From a bacterium (GTDB lineage: Bacteria > SZUA-182 > SZUA-191 > JAJRXT01), in contig JAJRUU010000284.1 of the NCBI GenBank assembly GCA_024277605.1, positions 1 to 7,983 on the forward strand: a stretch of 7,983 nucleotides of DNA. Reading direction: 5' to 3'. Made by a program: the position numbers and the translations under genes. The notes below the pieces were generated by a model, which worked only from the letters and a program-made list of their open reading frames with translations, ran no database searches and had not been told where the DNA came from. This document shows, one piece after another, positions 1-6,337 of this stretch. Position 1 is the stretch's first letter; the number at the start of each line of letters is the position of its first letter.

Positions 1-1058
1 AGATCGCCGATCAGTATCGGGCCATGGGCGTGCCGGTTATCTTTGGCGGCATTGGCGCTATGCTGCATCATGAAGAGACCTTACAGCATGCTGATTCTGT
101 TTTTCTGGGTGAATCGGATGGGCATTTCAAAACCGTTATCGATGATTTTAGCAAAGGAAAATTAAAAAGGGTTTATGATTATTTCGATGATCTGCCTGAT
201 ACGCAATTAATCGGATCGGCCAGACGTAGTATTTTAAACCGGCAGTTGTATAACTATCGTGGGGTGCAAATGGTTGATCTGGTTCATGCCTCACGCGGTT
301 ACAAGTTTAATTGCCTGCCCTGTTGCGCCCCGTTTCTGGGCGGCCGCAAATTCAGGCCGCGGAATATTGATTTGGTCATTAAGGAGCTGGAAGGTATTGA
401 TAATAAGCGGCTGTTCTTTGTCGATAATTCATTGGCCCAGGATGTTGAGTGGACTAAGGAATTGTTCAGGGCCATGATTCCGCTTAAAAAGAAATGGATT
501 TCCCATCCCATTAAAGACGATGAAAAAGTATTGGATTTGGCTGCCGAAGCGGGGTGTTGGTATGTATATCAGGCGATTTTCGACACCTCCGATTATATAA
601 GAAACAGAATTATGCGATTAAAGGAGCGCGGGATAGGTGTCGAAGGCACCATCGTCCTGGGGCTGGATGAACATGATGAAAATTACATTAAGCGCCTGGT
701 TGATTTTTTGCTTGAAATAGACCTGGACCTGGCCGAGTTTACAATTCTTACCCCCTATCCCCAAAGTTCACTGCGCAGAAAACTTGAGCAGGAAAATCGA
801 ATCCTGCACAACGACTGGGAAAAGTACACCAGCGAAGAAGTGGCTTTCAAACCGGCCAAGATGAGTCCTGATAAATTGTATGAAATGTATCATTATGCCT
901 GGGAAACATTTTATGCCGATTGCTGTCAGGAAATAAAAATGGCCAAGTTGTTCATGCGGGTGCTGGAGAAGGAAAAGGCGGACGGCACGTATAACGAAAG
1001 AAAATTTAACCGAAGCGGGAGCTGGCGTATTTTGGGAAAACAGGAGAAAATAAAATAG
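1..1058 (+). CDS. B12-binding/radical SAM protein 1 (5' partial), first cluster Cys replaced by Tyr
   Basis: The reading frame is open to the left edge (first whole codon at 3), and the residues before the first in-frame ATG (24) read IADQYRA, running straight into MGVPVIFGG. This looks like the second half of a cobalamin-binding Rossmann domain, so the true start lies outside the window and the ATG at 24 is internal. Numbering from that ATG: end of the B12-type domain about 1-45, linker to 85, radical SAM core about 88-250 (GVEGTIVLGLDEHDENY, then FTILTPYPQSSL), and a helical C-terminal tail 255-344 typical of this superfamily. The position of the CxxxCxxC motif reads RGYKFNCLPCC: Tyr93 stands where the first Cys is expected, with Cys97, Cys100 and an extra Cys101 following. 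Radical SAM/B12 enzymes usually methylate or rearrange carbon skeletons; the substrate here is unknown, and the missing ligand makes activity doubtful. The stop overlaps the next gene's GTG by one base, so the two are translationally coupled. Confidence 0.85.
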   Translation, partial: IADQYRAMGVPVIFGGIGAMLHHEETLQHADSVFLGESDGHFKTVIDDFSKGKLKRVYDYFDDLPDTQLIGSARRSILNRQLYNYRGVQMVDLVHASRGYKFNCLPCCAPFLGGRKFRPRNIDLVIKELEGIDNKRLFFVDNSLAQDVEWTKELFRAMIPLKKKWISHPIKDDEKVLDLAAEAGCWYVYQAIFDTSDYIRNRIMRLKERGIGVEGTIVLGLDEHDENYIKRLVDFLLEIDLDLAEFTILTPYPQSSLRRKLEQENRILHNDWEKYTSEEVAFKPAKMSPDKLYEMYHYAWETFYADCCQEIKMAKLFMRVLEKEKADGTYNERKFNRSGSWRILGKQEKIK

Positions 1059-2386
1059 TGCGGGTATTATTAATTTCTTCAAATACGTCGGAAACACCTT
1101 ATCCAGTTTATCCTATCGGTTGCAGTATGGTTGCAGCTGCATTAAGCAATGCCGGGCATGAGGTTTGGCAGTTTGATTTTCTACAGCAGCAGAATTCTTT
1201 TGCTGCTGTAACCCAGGTTATTAAGGAATTTGATCCGGAACTAATCGGTGTCTCCATTCGCAATATAGATAACGTTAATATATTGAATGAACAATGTTAC
1301 CTTGAGGCGGTCAAGAATATTGTCAGACAAGTCAGAGAGCTTACACCTGCGGTAGTAATATTGGGAGGCCCTGGATTTTCCCTGGTGCCGGAGCTTATCT
1401 TAGATGAGATAGGGGCCGATTACGGGATTATCGGGGAAGGTGAGTTGCTGATGGTCGATTTTACAAATGCCGCCGCCCGGGGAATTTATCCTCATGAACG
1501 CTTAATCGGGCCTGACAGCAACCTAAGCGGAACGGATATCCCCTCGGGCAAATATGACGAAAAATTGATGGAATATTATTTAGCTAAAAGCAGCATCGCT
1601 TCCGTACAGACAAAACGCGGCTGTACGCAAAGTTGTGTTTATTGCACTTATCCTATTTTAGAGGGCCATAAAATCAGGCCCAGGGACCCCGGTTTAGTGG
1701 TGGACGATATTGAGTTACTTTATAAGCATTATAAAGCCAAATATATCTTCTTTGTAGATTCAGTGTTCAATGATGACGAAGGGGTTTATATTAATGTGTT
1801 GGAGGAGATGCGTCGGCGCAAGGTGGTTGTCCCGTGGATGGCTTTTTTTAAACCCGCAGGGCTGAATGATGAAATTGTCGAATTTATGAAGCACACCGGG
1901 CTGGTGGCTGCTGAATTTGGTTCGGATTCCCCCACTGATATTGGCTTAAACAAGATGGGTAAAACATTTTGTTTTGATGATATTGTGAAAAGTAATAGCT
2001 TAATGCTTAAGCATGGGATATCTGCCTCGCATTATTTTATGTTTGGTGGGCCGGGAGAAACAGAAGAAACCGTTTTAGAAGGCATAGAAAACATTAAAGC
2101 TTTAAATGGGTGTGTTATGGTGATTTTTATGGGGATAAGGATTTTACCGAATACAGCGCTGGCAGATATCGCCGTAGCTGAAGGTATTATTTCTGCTGCT
2201 GACGGTTTGCTTGAATCCGCCTATTACATTTCCCCGTCCATTGACCGGGAATGGTTGGCCAAAACCTTAACCCACGCCTTTGCCGGGATAAGGCGCTGTA
2301 TATTCCCCCCCGACACCTATGATAAAACAGTGAGGATGCTTTATGAATTGGGTTGTTCCGGGCCATTATGGGATAAGCTTATATAG
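1058..2386 (+). CDS. B12-binding/radical SAM protein 2 (complete)
   Basis: This is a 442-aa cobalamin-binding radical SAM enzyme. The N-terminal B12-binding-like domain spans about 1-140 (MRVLLISSN start, YPIGCSMVAAAL, IGVSIRNIDN, VILGGPGFS, GIIGEGE); no DxHxxG base-on motif is visible, which is common in this class. The radical SAM core spans about 180-380 and carries an intact cluster motif, Cys189-TQS-Cys193-VY-Cys196, followed by FFVDSVFND and FMFGGPGETEETV. The C-terminal about 60 residues are family-typical helices. The start is GTG, supported by AGGAG at 1042-1046, 11 nt upstream, and by the one-base overlap with the preceding stop. Family knowledge suggests a SAM- and cobalamin-dependent methylation or C-C bond chemistry. 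The neighbouring ACP and ketosynthases suggest a lipid or polyketide substrate; similar proteins occur in clusters proposed for ladderane lipids. It is probably cytosolic and works with, or in a complex with, the radical SAM protein encoded just upstream; both points are inference. Confidence 0.88.
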   Translation: MRVLLISSNTSETPYPVYPIGCSMVAAALSNAGHEVWQFDFLQQQNSFAAVTQVIKEFDPELIGVSIRNIDNVNILNEQCYLEAVKNIVRQVRELTPAVVILGGPGFSLVPELILDEIGADYGIIGEGELLMVDFTNAAARGIYPHERLIGPDSNLSGTDIPSGKYDEKLMEYYLAKSSIASVQTKRGCTQSCVYCTYPILEGHKIRPRDPGLVVDDIELLYKHYKAKYIFFVDSVFNDDEGVYINVLEEMRRRKVVVPWMAFFKPAGLNDEIVEFMKHTGLVAAEFGSDSPTDIGLNKMGKTFCFDDIVKSNSLMLKHGISASHYFMFGGPGETEETVLEGIENIKALNGCVMVIFMGIRILPNTALADIAVAEGIISAADGLLESAYYISPSIDREWLAKTLTHAFAGIRRCIFPPDTYDKTVRMLYELGCSGPLWDKLI

Positions 2387-2393
2387 ATTTGAC

Positions 2394-2400
2394 AAGGAAG
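2394..2400 (+). promoter_or_regulatory. Shine-Dalgarno setting the glycosyltransferase start
   Basis: AAGGAAG lies 9 nt before the ATG at 2410. The in-frame TTG at 2389, the longer alternative start, has only AT-rich sequence with no SD before it. This favours the ATG. Confidence 0.6.
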
Positions 2401-2409
2401 CGCCACTTT

Positions 2410-3603
2410 ATGAAAAAAATGCCGGGAAATCCTCGAATAGAAGGGCCGCAAATCTGGTGCGTAATCCCGGTTTATAATAATAAATGTACGGTTAAAGATG
2501 TGGCCCGGAAGTGTAGCGCGGTTATAAAGAATGTGATTGTGGTTGATGATGGCAGTACGGATGTGGATGTTTTGTCGCTCCTTTCGGATGTGGATGTTGT
2601 GCTTTTGAATCACGAAACGAATCGGGGAAAAGGGCAGGCGATTCTTACCGCTGCCAGGTATGTCGGGGAACAGGGCGGGGATTATATGATCACTATCGAT
2701 GCTGATGGACAACATAATCCTGAAGATATTAAAAATTTTTTACCCATAATACTTGAAGGCAATTTGAGTCTGATTATCGGTTGCAGAGATTTTAATACTG
2801 AGAATATCCCCGGAAAGAGCCGGTTTGGCAGGAGATTTGCCAACCTCTGGCTGCAAGTGGAAACCGGAATACAAATTGACGATTGCCAGAGCGGTTTCAG
2901 GGCCTATCCGGTCAAGCAGCTTAATCAATTGAGTTTTCGCGGAAGGCGCTACGATTTCGAGGCTGAGGTTCTGGCCAAAGCCGCCTGGGCCGGATTAGAA
3001 TTAAAGACGGTTCCGGTTGGTGTTTTTTATCCCATACCGGCGGAGCGGGTTTCGCACTTCAAACCATTTTTAGATAATCTGCGCCTTTCGCTTATTCATT
3101 CGATGCTGGTCGGCAGGCGCTTGTTACCCTTTAAGCATAGGCGGTTTGTGAACCGTGAAAAAGTAGCTTTCGGTACATTGCTTTGGCATCCGGTTAGGCT
3201 TTTAAAGCAACTGCTTAGAGAAAATGCCACCCCTGAAGGGTTAGCAATATCAGCCGCCGTGGGTATTTTTTTAGCCACCCTGCCCCTGCTATTTGTGCAC
3301 ACCACGGTGATTATATATGTGGCTGTGCGCCTGCATCTGAACAAAGTCATGGCCATTAATATTCAACATCTCTGTCTGCCGCCTGTTGTGCCGGTGCTGT
3401 GCATAGAAATTGGTCATTATATGCTGCATGGTTACTGGTTGACGGATATTTCATTTGAAACTATTTTTTCGCAATTTTCTTATCGGTTACTTGAATGGCT
3501 TTTGGGGTCGCTCATTTTAGCTCCGATTGGGGCTGTTTGGGTCGGTTTGATTGTATTTTTTACGGCCACTTTTATAAAGAAACGCATCAATTCAAATGGC
3601 TGA
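2410..3603 (+). CDS. GT2 glycosyltransferase with C-terminal DUF2062 membrane domain
   Basis: This 397-aa protein joins a family 2 GT-A glycosyltransferase to a DUF2062 membrane domain. In the GT domain (about 15-235): VIPVYN at 18-23, the nucleotide-binding VVDDGSTD with Asp46/Asp47, NRGKGQAI, the metal-binding DADGQH at 97-102, and DDCQSGFRAYP from 157. This is the pattern of dolichyl- or polyprenyl-phosphate sugar transferases. The DUF2062 part (about 255-390) has PEGLAISAAVGIFLATLPL from 275 and hydrophobic segments near 278-310, 320-342 and 362-390, so the enzyme should sit in the inner membrane with its catalytic domain in the cytoplasm. GT2-DUF2062 proteins occur with LpxL-like acyltransferases in aryl-polyene-type lipid loci. 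The likely role (inference) is glycosylating a lipid carrier or the lipid product. The gene begins 23 bp after the radical SAM gene and overlaps the acyltransferase gene by 8 bp. A TTG start at 2389 would add seven residues. Donor and acceptor cannot be deduced. Confidence 0.88.
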   Translation: MKKMPGNPRIEGPQIWCVIPVYNNKCTVKDVARKCSAVIKNVIVVDDGSTDVDVLSLLSDVDVVLLNHETNRGKGQAILTAARYVGEQGGDYMITIDADGQHNPEDIKNFLPIILEGNLSLIIGCRDFNTENIPGKSRFGRRFANLWLQVETGIQIDDCQSGFRAYPVKQLNQLSFRGRRYDFEAEVLAKAAWAGLELKTVPVGVFYPIPAERVSHFKPFLDNLRLSLIHSMLVGRRLLPFKHRRFVNREKVAFGTLLWHPVRLLKQLLRENATPEGLAISAAVGIFLATLPLLFVHTTVIIYVAVRLHLNKVMAINIQHLCLPPVVPVLCIEIGHYMLHGYWLTDISFETIFSQFSYRLLEWLLGSLILAPIGAVWVGLIVFFTATFIKKRINSNG

Positions 3604-4525
3604 TAAAAAGCTTAAGGCGAGCGCTAAAAAGAGAGGCAACCGGCTGGGACTTTGGTTTTTCAAGATATCTTTGAGGCTTTTCGGCCTGTCGGGAGCCTAT
3701 GGGTTGCTCTATTTAGTTTGTCCCTATTATCTAATCTTTGATCGCCCCGGCTTCTCGGCCGGTATGGCTTATATAAACCGGCGCTACCGGGACCATAATT
3801 TTTTACATAAGATTTATTATGTGTATAAGTTGCTTATTAATCAGGGGAAAAACCTCATCGACCGTTATTATATCATCTCGGGTCAAGGACAGTTCGAGAT
3901 AGAGGATCAACCGGATGAGAGGCTGGAGGCGCTCTTTAATGACCCCCAAAGAGGGGGTATTTTATTACTGGCGCATGTCGGAAATTGGCAGGTTATTATG
4001 GCGGGTTTGGGGAAATTAATAAAAAAACCGATCTATTTGCTAATGCGCCCGGAGGATAATGTGGCGCTTAAAGATATGTTGGATGTCGATGGTGAACAGG
4101 AATTGGTCAAAATTATTTCTCCGGAAGGCTATCTGGGGGGTGTCATCGAGTTAACGCAAGCCATTAGTCGGGGGCATCTTGTTTCTATAATGGGAGATCG
4201 AACCTATGGAGCTGATTCCGTAGAAGCGTGTTTTTTAGGCGAAAAGGCGCATTTTCCTTATGCGGCTTTTGGCATGGCGGCTGCGATTGGGTGTCCGGTG
4301 ATTGTCTTGTTTTCAGCTAAGGTTTCCACTAAAAAATACCGGATATTTTATCCCACTGTTATCGAACCTCGGTATAGCTCCAGGCACAACAAGCGTCAAG
4401 ATATTGAAGGCTGGATTCAGAAGTTTGCCAAAAACCTGGAAGATTATGTAGCAGAATACCCTTTTCAATGGTTCGTTTTTGATGATATCTGGACCGAAAA
4501 CAGCATAAACAATAAGCGGTTGTAA
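3596..4525 (+). CDS. LpxL/HtrB-family lipid acyltransferase (lysophospholipid acyltransferase-like)
   Basis: This 309-aa protein has the usual length of lipid A late acyltransferases (LpxL/LpxM, about 300 aa). A basic N-terminus is followed by a hydrophobic stretch at about 17-48 (LGLWFFKISLRLFGLSGAYG and onward) that should anchor it to the inner membrane. The catalytic block reads LLLAHVGNWQ: His127 is the expected catalytic base, but the position normally Asp/Glu in Hx4(D/E) is Gln132. A second family block, MGDRTYG at 199-205, and the later PFQWFVFDDIW segment match the family. Members move an acyl chain from acyl-ACP to a lipid acceptor. With an ACP gene 58 bp downstream, the donor here is plausibly that ACP carrying the locus product (inference). 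The start ATG lies inside the preceding gene (8-bp overlap) with only a weak AAAGAA upstream, suggesting translational coupling. Whether Gln132 is a family variant or impairs catalysis cannot be told from this sequence alone. Confidence 0.87.
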   Translation: MADKKLKASAKKRGNRLGLWFFKISLRLFGLSGAYGLLYLVCPYYLIFDRPGFSAGMAYINRRYRDHNFLHKIYYVYKLLINQGKNLIDRYYIISGQGQFEIEDQPDERLEALFNDPQRGGILLLAHVGNWQVIMAGLGKLIKKPIYLLMRPEDNVALKDMLDVDGEQELVKIISPEGYLGGVIELTQAISRGHLVSIMGDRTYGADSVEACFLGEKAHFPYAAFGMAAAIGCPVIVLFSAKVSTKKYRIFYPTVIEPRYSSRHNKRQDIEGWIQKFAKNLEDYVAEYPFQWFVFDDIWTENSINNKRL

Positions 4526-4571
4526 TGATACGTTTATATCACAATGACAAGTGGTTAGCATAAGCTCCTTT

Positions 4572-4578
4572 AAGGGGG
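4572..4578 (+). promoter_or_regulatory. Shine-Dalgarno setting the ACP start
   Basis: AAGGGGG ends 5 nt before the ATG at 4584. This supports that ATG over the in-frame GTG at 4551, which would place an atypical 11-residue extension on an ACP. Confidence 0.65.
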
Positions 4579-4583
4579 ATACG

Positions 4584-4877
4584 ATGTCGGACAATGAGGC
4601 GCAAGAACTAGTAGAAATACGGAAAAAGTTAAAAACCATGCTGGTGGAGAATTTATCCTTAGAGGATGTAAATCCGGATGACATTAAAGCGGACGAGCCC
4701 TTGTTTGGTGAGGGATTAGGGCTTGACTCGCTGGATGCGGTGGAAATTGTGGTTATGCTACAGCGCAATTTCGGTTTGGAAGTTAAGGATATGAATAAGG
4801 GCCGGGAGATTTTTTATTCCATTGATACCCTGGCCAAATATGTTTATGACCATACAAAAGCCAGCCCTGAAAGTTAG
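4584..4877 (+). CDS. Acyl carrier protein
   Basis: This 97-aa acidic protein has the four-helix ACP pattern. Helix 1 is about 5-22, and the phosphopantetheine site lies in GEGLGLDSLDAVEIV, with Ser49 of the DSL motif as the residue carrying the 4'-phosphopantetheine arm. Helices II-IV follow, ending in IDTLAKYVYDH. The length is slightly above that of primary-metabolism AcpP (about 78 aa) because of N- and C-terminal extensions. It would hold the growing acyl or polyketide chain for the ketosynthase pair encoded downstream and hand it to the acyltransferase encoded upstream. Its position between acyltransferase and ketosynthase resembles the dedicated ACPs of aryl-polyene and related type II systems, and suggests it is not the housekeeping fatty-acid ACP. 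No holo-ACP synthase or phosphopantetheinyl transferase gene lies in the window. Confidence 0.92.
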   Translation: MSDNEAQELVEIRKKLKTMLVENLSLEDVNPDDIKADEPLFGEGLGLDSLDAVEIVVMLQRNFGLEVKDMNKGREIFYSIDTLAKYVYDHTKASPES

Positions 4878-4915
4878 GTTTTTCATCCCGATCTATTCAT
4901 AAATTCAGACTGGGT

Positions 4916-4937
4916 TTGCAAGACATCCATTGCAAGA
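4916..4937 (+). repeat. Tandem 8-bp direct repeat with palindromic core (possible operator)
   Basis: TTGCAAGA occurs at 4916-4923 and again at 4930-4937, a 14-bp period. The shared TTGCAA core is its own reverse complement, so the two copies could also pair as a 6-bp stem with an 8-nt loop. The arrangement could be a regulator site, but such short repeats also arise by chance. Confidence 0.35.
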
Positions 4938-4983
4938 TAAGGCTTATGAGCCAACGCCCTATAAAACTTTGTTTGCCCGAGGC

Positions 4984-5002
4984 AGCTGATCAGGAAGCTG
5001 AT
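4984..5002 (+). repeat. 7-bp direct repeat
   Basis: AGCTGAT occurs at 4984-4990 and 4996-5002, a 12-bp period, immediately before the TATAAT hexamer. It overlaps where a -35 region would lie if that hexamer is a promoter element. The function is unknown and chance occurrence is quite possible. Confidence 0.25.
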
Positions 5003-5007
5003 AAATT

Positions 5008-5013
5008 TATAAT
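5008..5013 (+). promoter_or_regulatory. Candidate -10 box of an internal promoter
   Basis: A perfect TATAAT sits about 80 bp before the ketosynthase start, in an AT-rich stretch. No good -35 hexamer is found 16-18 bp upstream and there is no TGn extension, so support is limited to the hexamer and its position in the widest gap of the cluster. If real, transcription would start near 5020 and the leader would contain the hairpin at 5046-5062. Confidence 0.3.
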
Positions 5014-5045
5014 TTTCAACTAAATGTCGATTCGCCCATAACAAG

Positions 5046-5062
5046 ACCCGAATTTTTCGGGT
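5046..5062 (+). repeat. Palindrome copy 1 (7-bp stem, TTT loop)
   Basis: ACCCGAA-TTT-TTCGGGT forms a perfect 7-bp stem with a 3-nt loop. The same stem recurs at 6285-6301 with a different loop, so the stem is retained while the loop varies. It lies 30 bp before the ketosynthase start, in its presumed leader. It is not followed by a T run, so it does not look like a standard intrinsic terminator. Confidence 0.7.
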
Positions 5063-5092
5063 TCATTAACTTTTCTGCCGTATGAGGTTGTG

Positions 5093-6271
5093 GTGAAAGA
5101 AAATGACGTATTGATAACCGGTATGGGAGTGATTTGTGCAGCCGGAAGTAATCTGGAGGAGGCGCTTACTTCGCTTAGCGTCGGAAAAAGAAATGCCGGG
5201 CAGGTTTCTCTATTTGAGACTCCTTTAAAATACCCGGTTTTTGAGGTTAAGGAAATACCCGGTGAGTTTGATTTAGCAGGCAGGAGAAGCTTAAGCCTGA
5301 CATTGTGTGCGGTTTGCGAGGCACTTTCTATGGCACGGCTACCTGCTGATTTGTCTGAATTACGGGTTGGGGTTTGTCTGGGAACCACGGTGGCCAGCCA
5401 GCTCAATGGCCGCCAGTTTTACGAATCTTATCGCCGGACCGGGTCAGCCTCAATGCTGGCGGTTGACAGGTATCTAAAGGGGAATCTGGCTGAATTTATC
5501 AGCCGCAGAGTCAGGGCTTGCGGCCCCTATATGACGGTAGTTAACGCCTGTTCTTCGGGCAGTGACGCCATCGGAGCGGCCTCATCATGGATAAAAAACG
5601 GCTTATGTGACATCGCCATTGCCGGTGGAGCTGATGAGTTAAGCCGCATTTCGCTGAGCGGTTTTGGCTCTTTGGGAATTGTCAGCCCGGAGTTGTGCGC
5701 CCCGTTTGATGGGAACCGTAAGGGACTTAATTTGGGTGAAGGCGCCGGGGTTTTGGTTCTGGAGTCTAAATCTTCTGCGGCAAAAAGGGGGAGCGCCACT
5801 GAGTTATATCTGGCCGGATATGGTTCGGCCAGTGATGCGTATCATCTTACTGCACCCCGGCCGGACGGGTTAGGCTTGGAGTTGTCTATAAAGAAAGCCC
5901 TACTTGCTTCCGGGATTAAACCTGATGCTATTTCCTTTGTTAATGCCCATGGCACCGGAACATTAGATAATGATAAGGTAGAAGGGGCTGTTTTAGAAAG
6001 CTTGTTCGGTAAAAACATAAAATTTTTATCTACTAAGGGTTTTACCGGCCACACCTTGGGAGCGGCGGGGGGGATAGAGGCTGTTTTTACGGTTGCCGGT
6101 CTGCAAGAGGGCTGGATACCGGCCAGCGCGGGGTTCAGAAATGCCGACCAGACCCTGCCCATCGCCCCGGTTAGAAAAAAAACTATAATCAATGGTCGAT
6201 ATGCCCTGTCGACTTCATTGGCTTTTGGCGTTAGTAATGCGGCGCTTGTTTTCGCCAAATCAACTAATTAA
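5093..6271 (+). CDS. Beta-ketoacyl-ACP synthase, FabF-like (active KS subunit)
   Basis: This 392-aa protein has the full thiolase-fold ketosynthase layout, close to the FabF length of about 410 aa. The start VLITGMGVICAAGSN is typical. The nucleophile is Cys153 in VVNACSSGSDAIGAA, and the two catalytic histidines are His286 in VNAHGTGTLDND and His320 in GFTGHTLGAAGG; the preceding Lys of STKG is also present. GLNLGEGAGVLVLES matches the conserved pre-histidine block. The enzyme should condense malonyl-ACP with an acyl-ACP, using the ACP gene upstream and pairing with the catalytically dead homologue downstream as a KS/KS-beta heterodimer (inference from order and motifs). Start choice: GTG at 5093 lies 5 nt after GAGG (5084-5087), whereas the adjacent in-frame GTG at 5090 is only 2 nt away; the difference is one residue. 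It is isolated from the ACP by 212 bp and flanked by two copies of one palindrome. Confidence 0.93.
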   Translation: MKENDVLITGMGVICAAGSNLEEALTSLSVGKRNAGQVSLFETPLKYPVFEVKEIPGEFDLAGRRSLSLTLCAVCEALSMARLPADLSELRVGVCLGTTVASQLNGRQFYESYRRTGSASMLAVDRYLKGNLAEFISRRVRACGPYMTVVNACSSGSDAIGAASSWIKNGLCDIAIAGGADELSRISLSGFGSLGIVSPELCAPFDGNRKGLNLGEGAGVLVLESKSSAAKRGSATELYLAGYGSASDAYHLTAPRPDGLGLELSIKKALLASGIKPDAISFVNAHGTGTLDNDKVEGAVLESLFGKNIKFLSTKGFTGHTLGAAGGIEAVFTVAGLQEGWIPASAGFRNADQTLPIAPVRKKTIINGRYALSTSLAFGVSNAALVFAKSTN

Positions 6272-6284
6272 CCTAAAATTTCTC

Positions 6285-6301
6285 ACCCGAATAATTCGGG
6301 T
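6285..6301 (+). repeat. Palindrome copy 2 (7-bp stem, TAA loop)
   Basis: ACCCGAA-TAA-TTCGGGT has the same 7-bp stem as the element at 5046-5062, with the loop changed from TTT to TAA. It lies 13 bp after the ketosynthase stop and 36 bp before the next start. No T run follows, so it is more likely an mRNA hairpin, a processing site or a small dispersed repeat than a terminator. Confidence 0.7.
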
Positions 6302-6327
6302 TAAGGCAGATTGTATGATTTCTGTAC

Positions 6328-6332
6328 AGGAA
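6328..6332 (+). promoter_or_regulatory. Shine-Dalgarno setting the KS-beta start
   Basis: AGGAA ends 5 nt before the ATG at 6338. The longer in-frame TTG at 6311 has no SD and would add nine residues before the conserved MNILGIGIVF start of the fold. Confidence 0.6.
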
Positions 6333-6337
6333 CAAGG

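Larger units (their letters stand above)
4878..5089 (+). other. Intergenic gap between ACP and ketosynthase genes
   Basis: These 212 bases hold the largest gene-free stretch inside the cluster and no convincing gene. The longest ATG frame is 25 codons (4946-5023) and resembles nothing I recognise. The gap does contain two pairs of short direct repeats, a perfect TATAAT hexamer and a hairpin, listed separately. A second promoter, an RNA leader, or the scar of a lost gene are all possible. Confidence 0.6.

Noticed and set aside
24..1058. Complete radical SAM gene starting at ATG 24
   Set aside because: The frame is open upstream and the preceding residues continue a B12-domain sequence, so the gene is truncated by the window edge.
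768..1097. 109-codon reverse-strand open frame, and similar antisense frames at 2341-2715, 4313-4768, 5020-5406 and 5842-6258
   Set aside because: Each lies opposite a gene with clear family motifs, shows no domain-like sequence and has no operon context; they are shadows.
2389..2409. TTG start adding seven residues to the glycosyltransferase
   Set aside because: No SD precedes the TTG, while AAGGAAG is well placed for the ATG at 2410.
4866..4885. Terminator after the ACP gene, CCT...AGG followed by TTTTT
   Set aside because: Only three or four base pairs form before the T run; too weak to support.
4946..5023. 25-codon ATG frame in the ACP-KS gap, with AAGG three bases upstream
   Set aside because: Too short, its SD is badly spaced, the peptide resembles nothing recognisable, and it contains the AGCTGAT repeat; treated as non-coding.
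5046..5062. Intrinsic terminator
   Set aside because: The stem is only 7 bp and is followed by GTTC-type mixed sequence rather than a T run; the second copy also lacks one.
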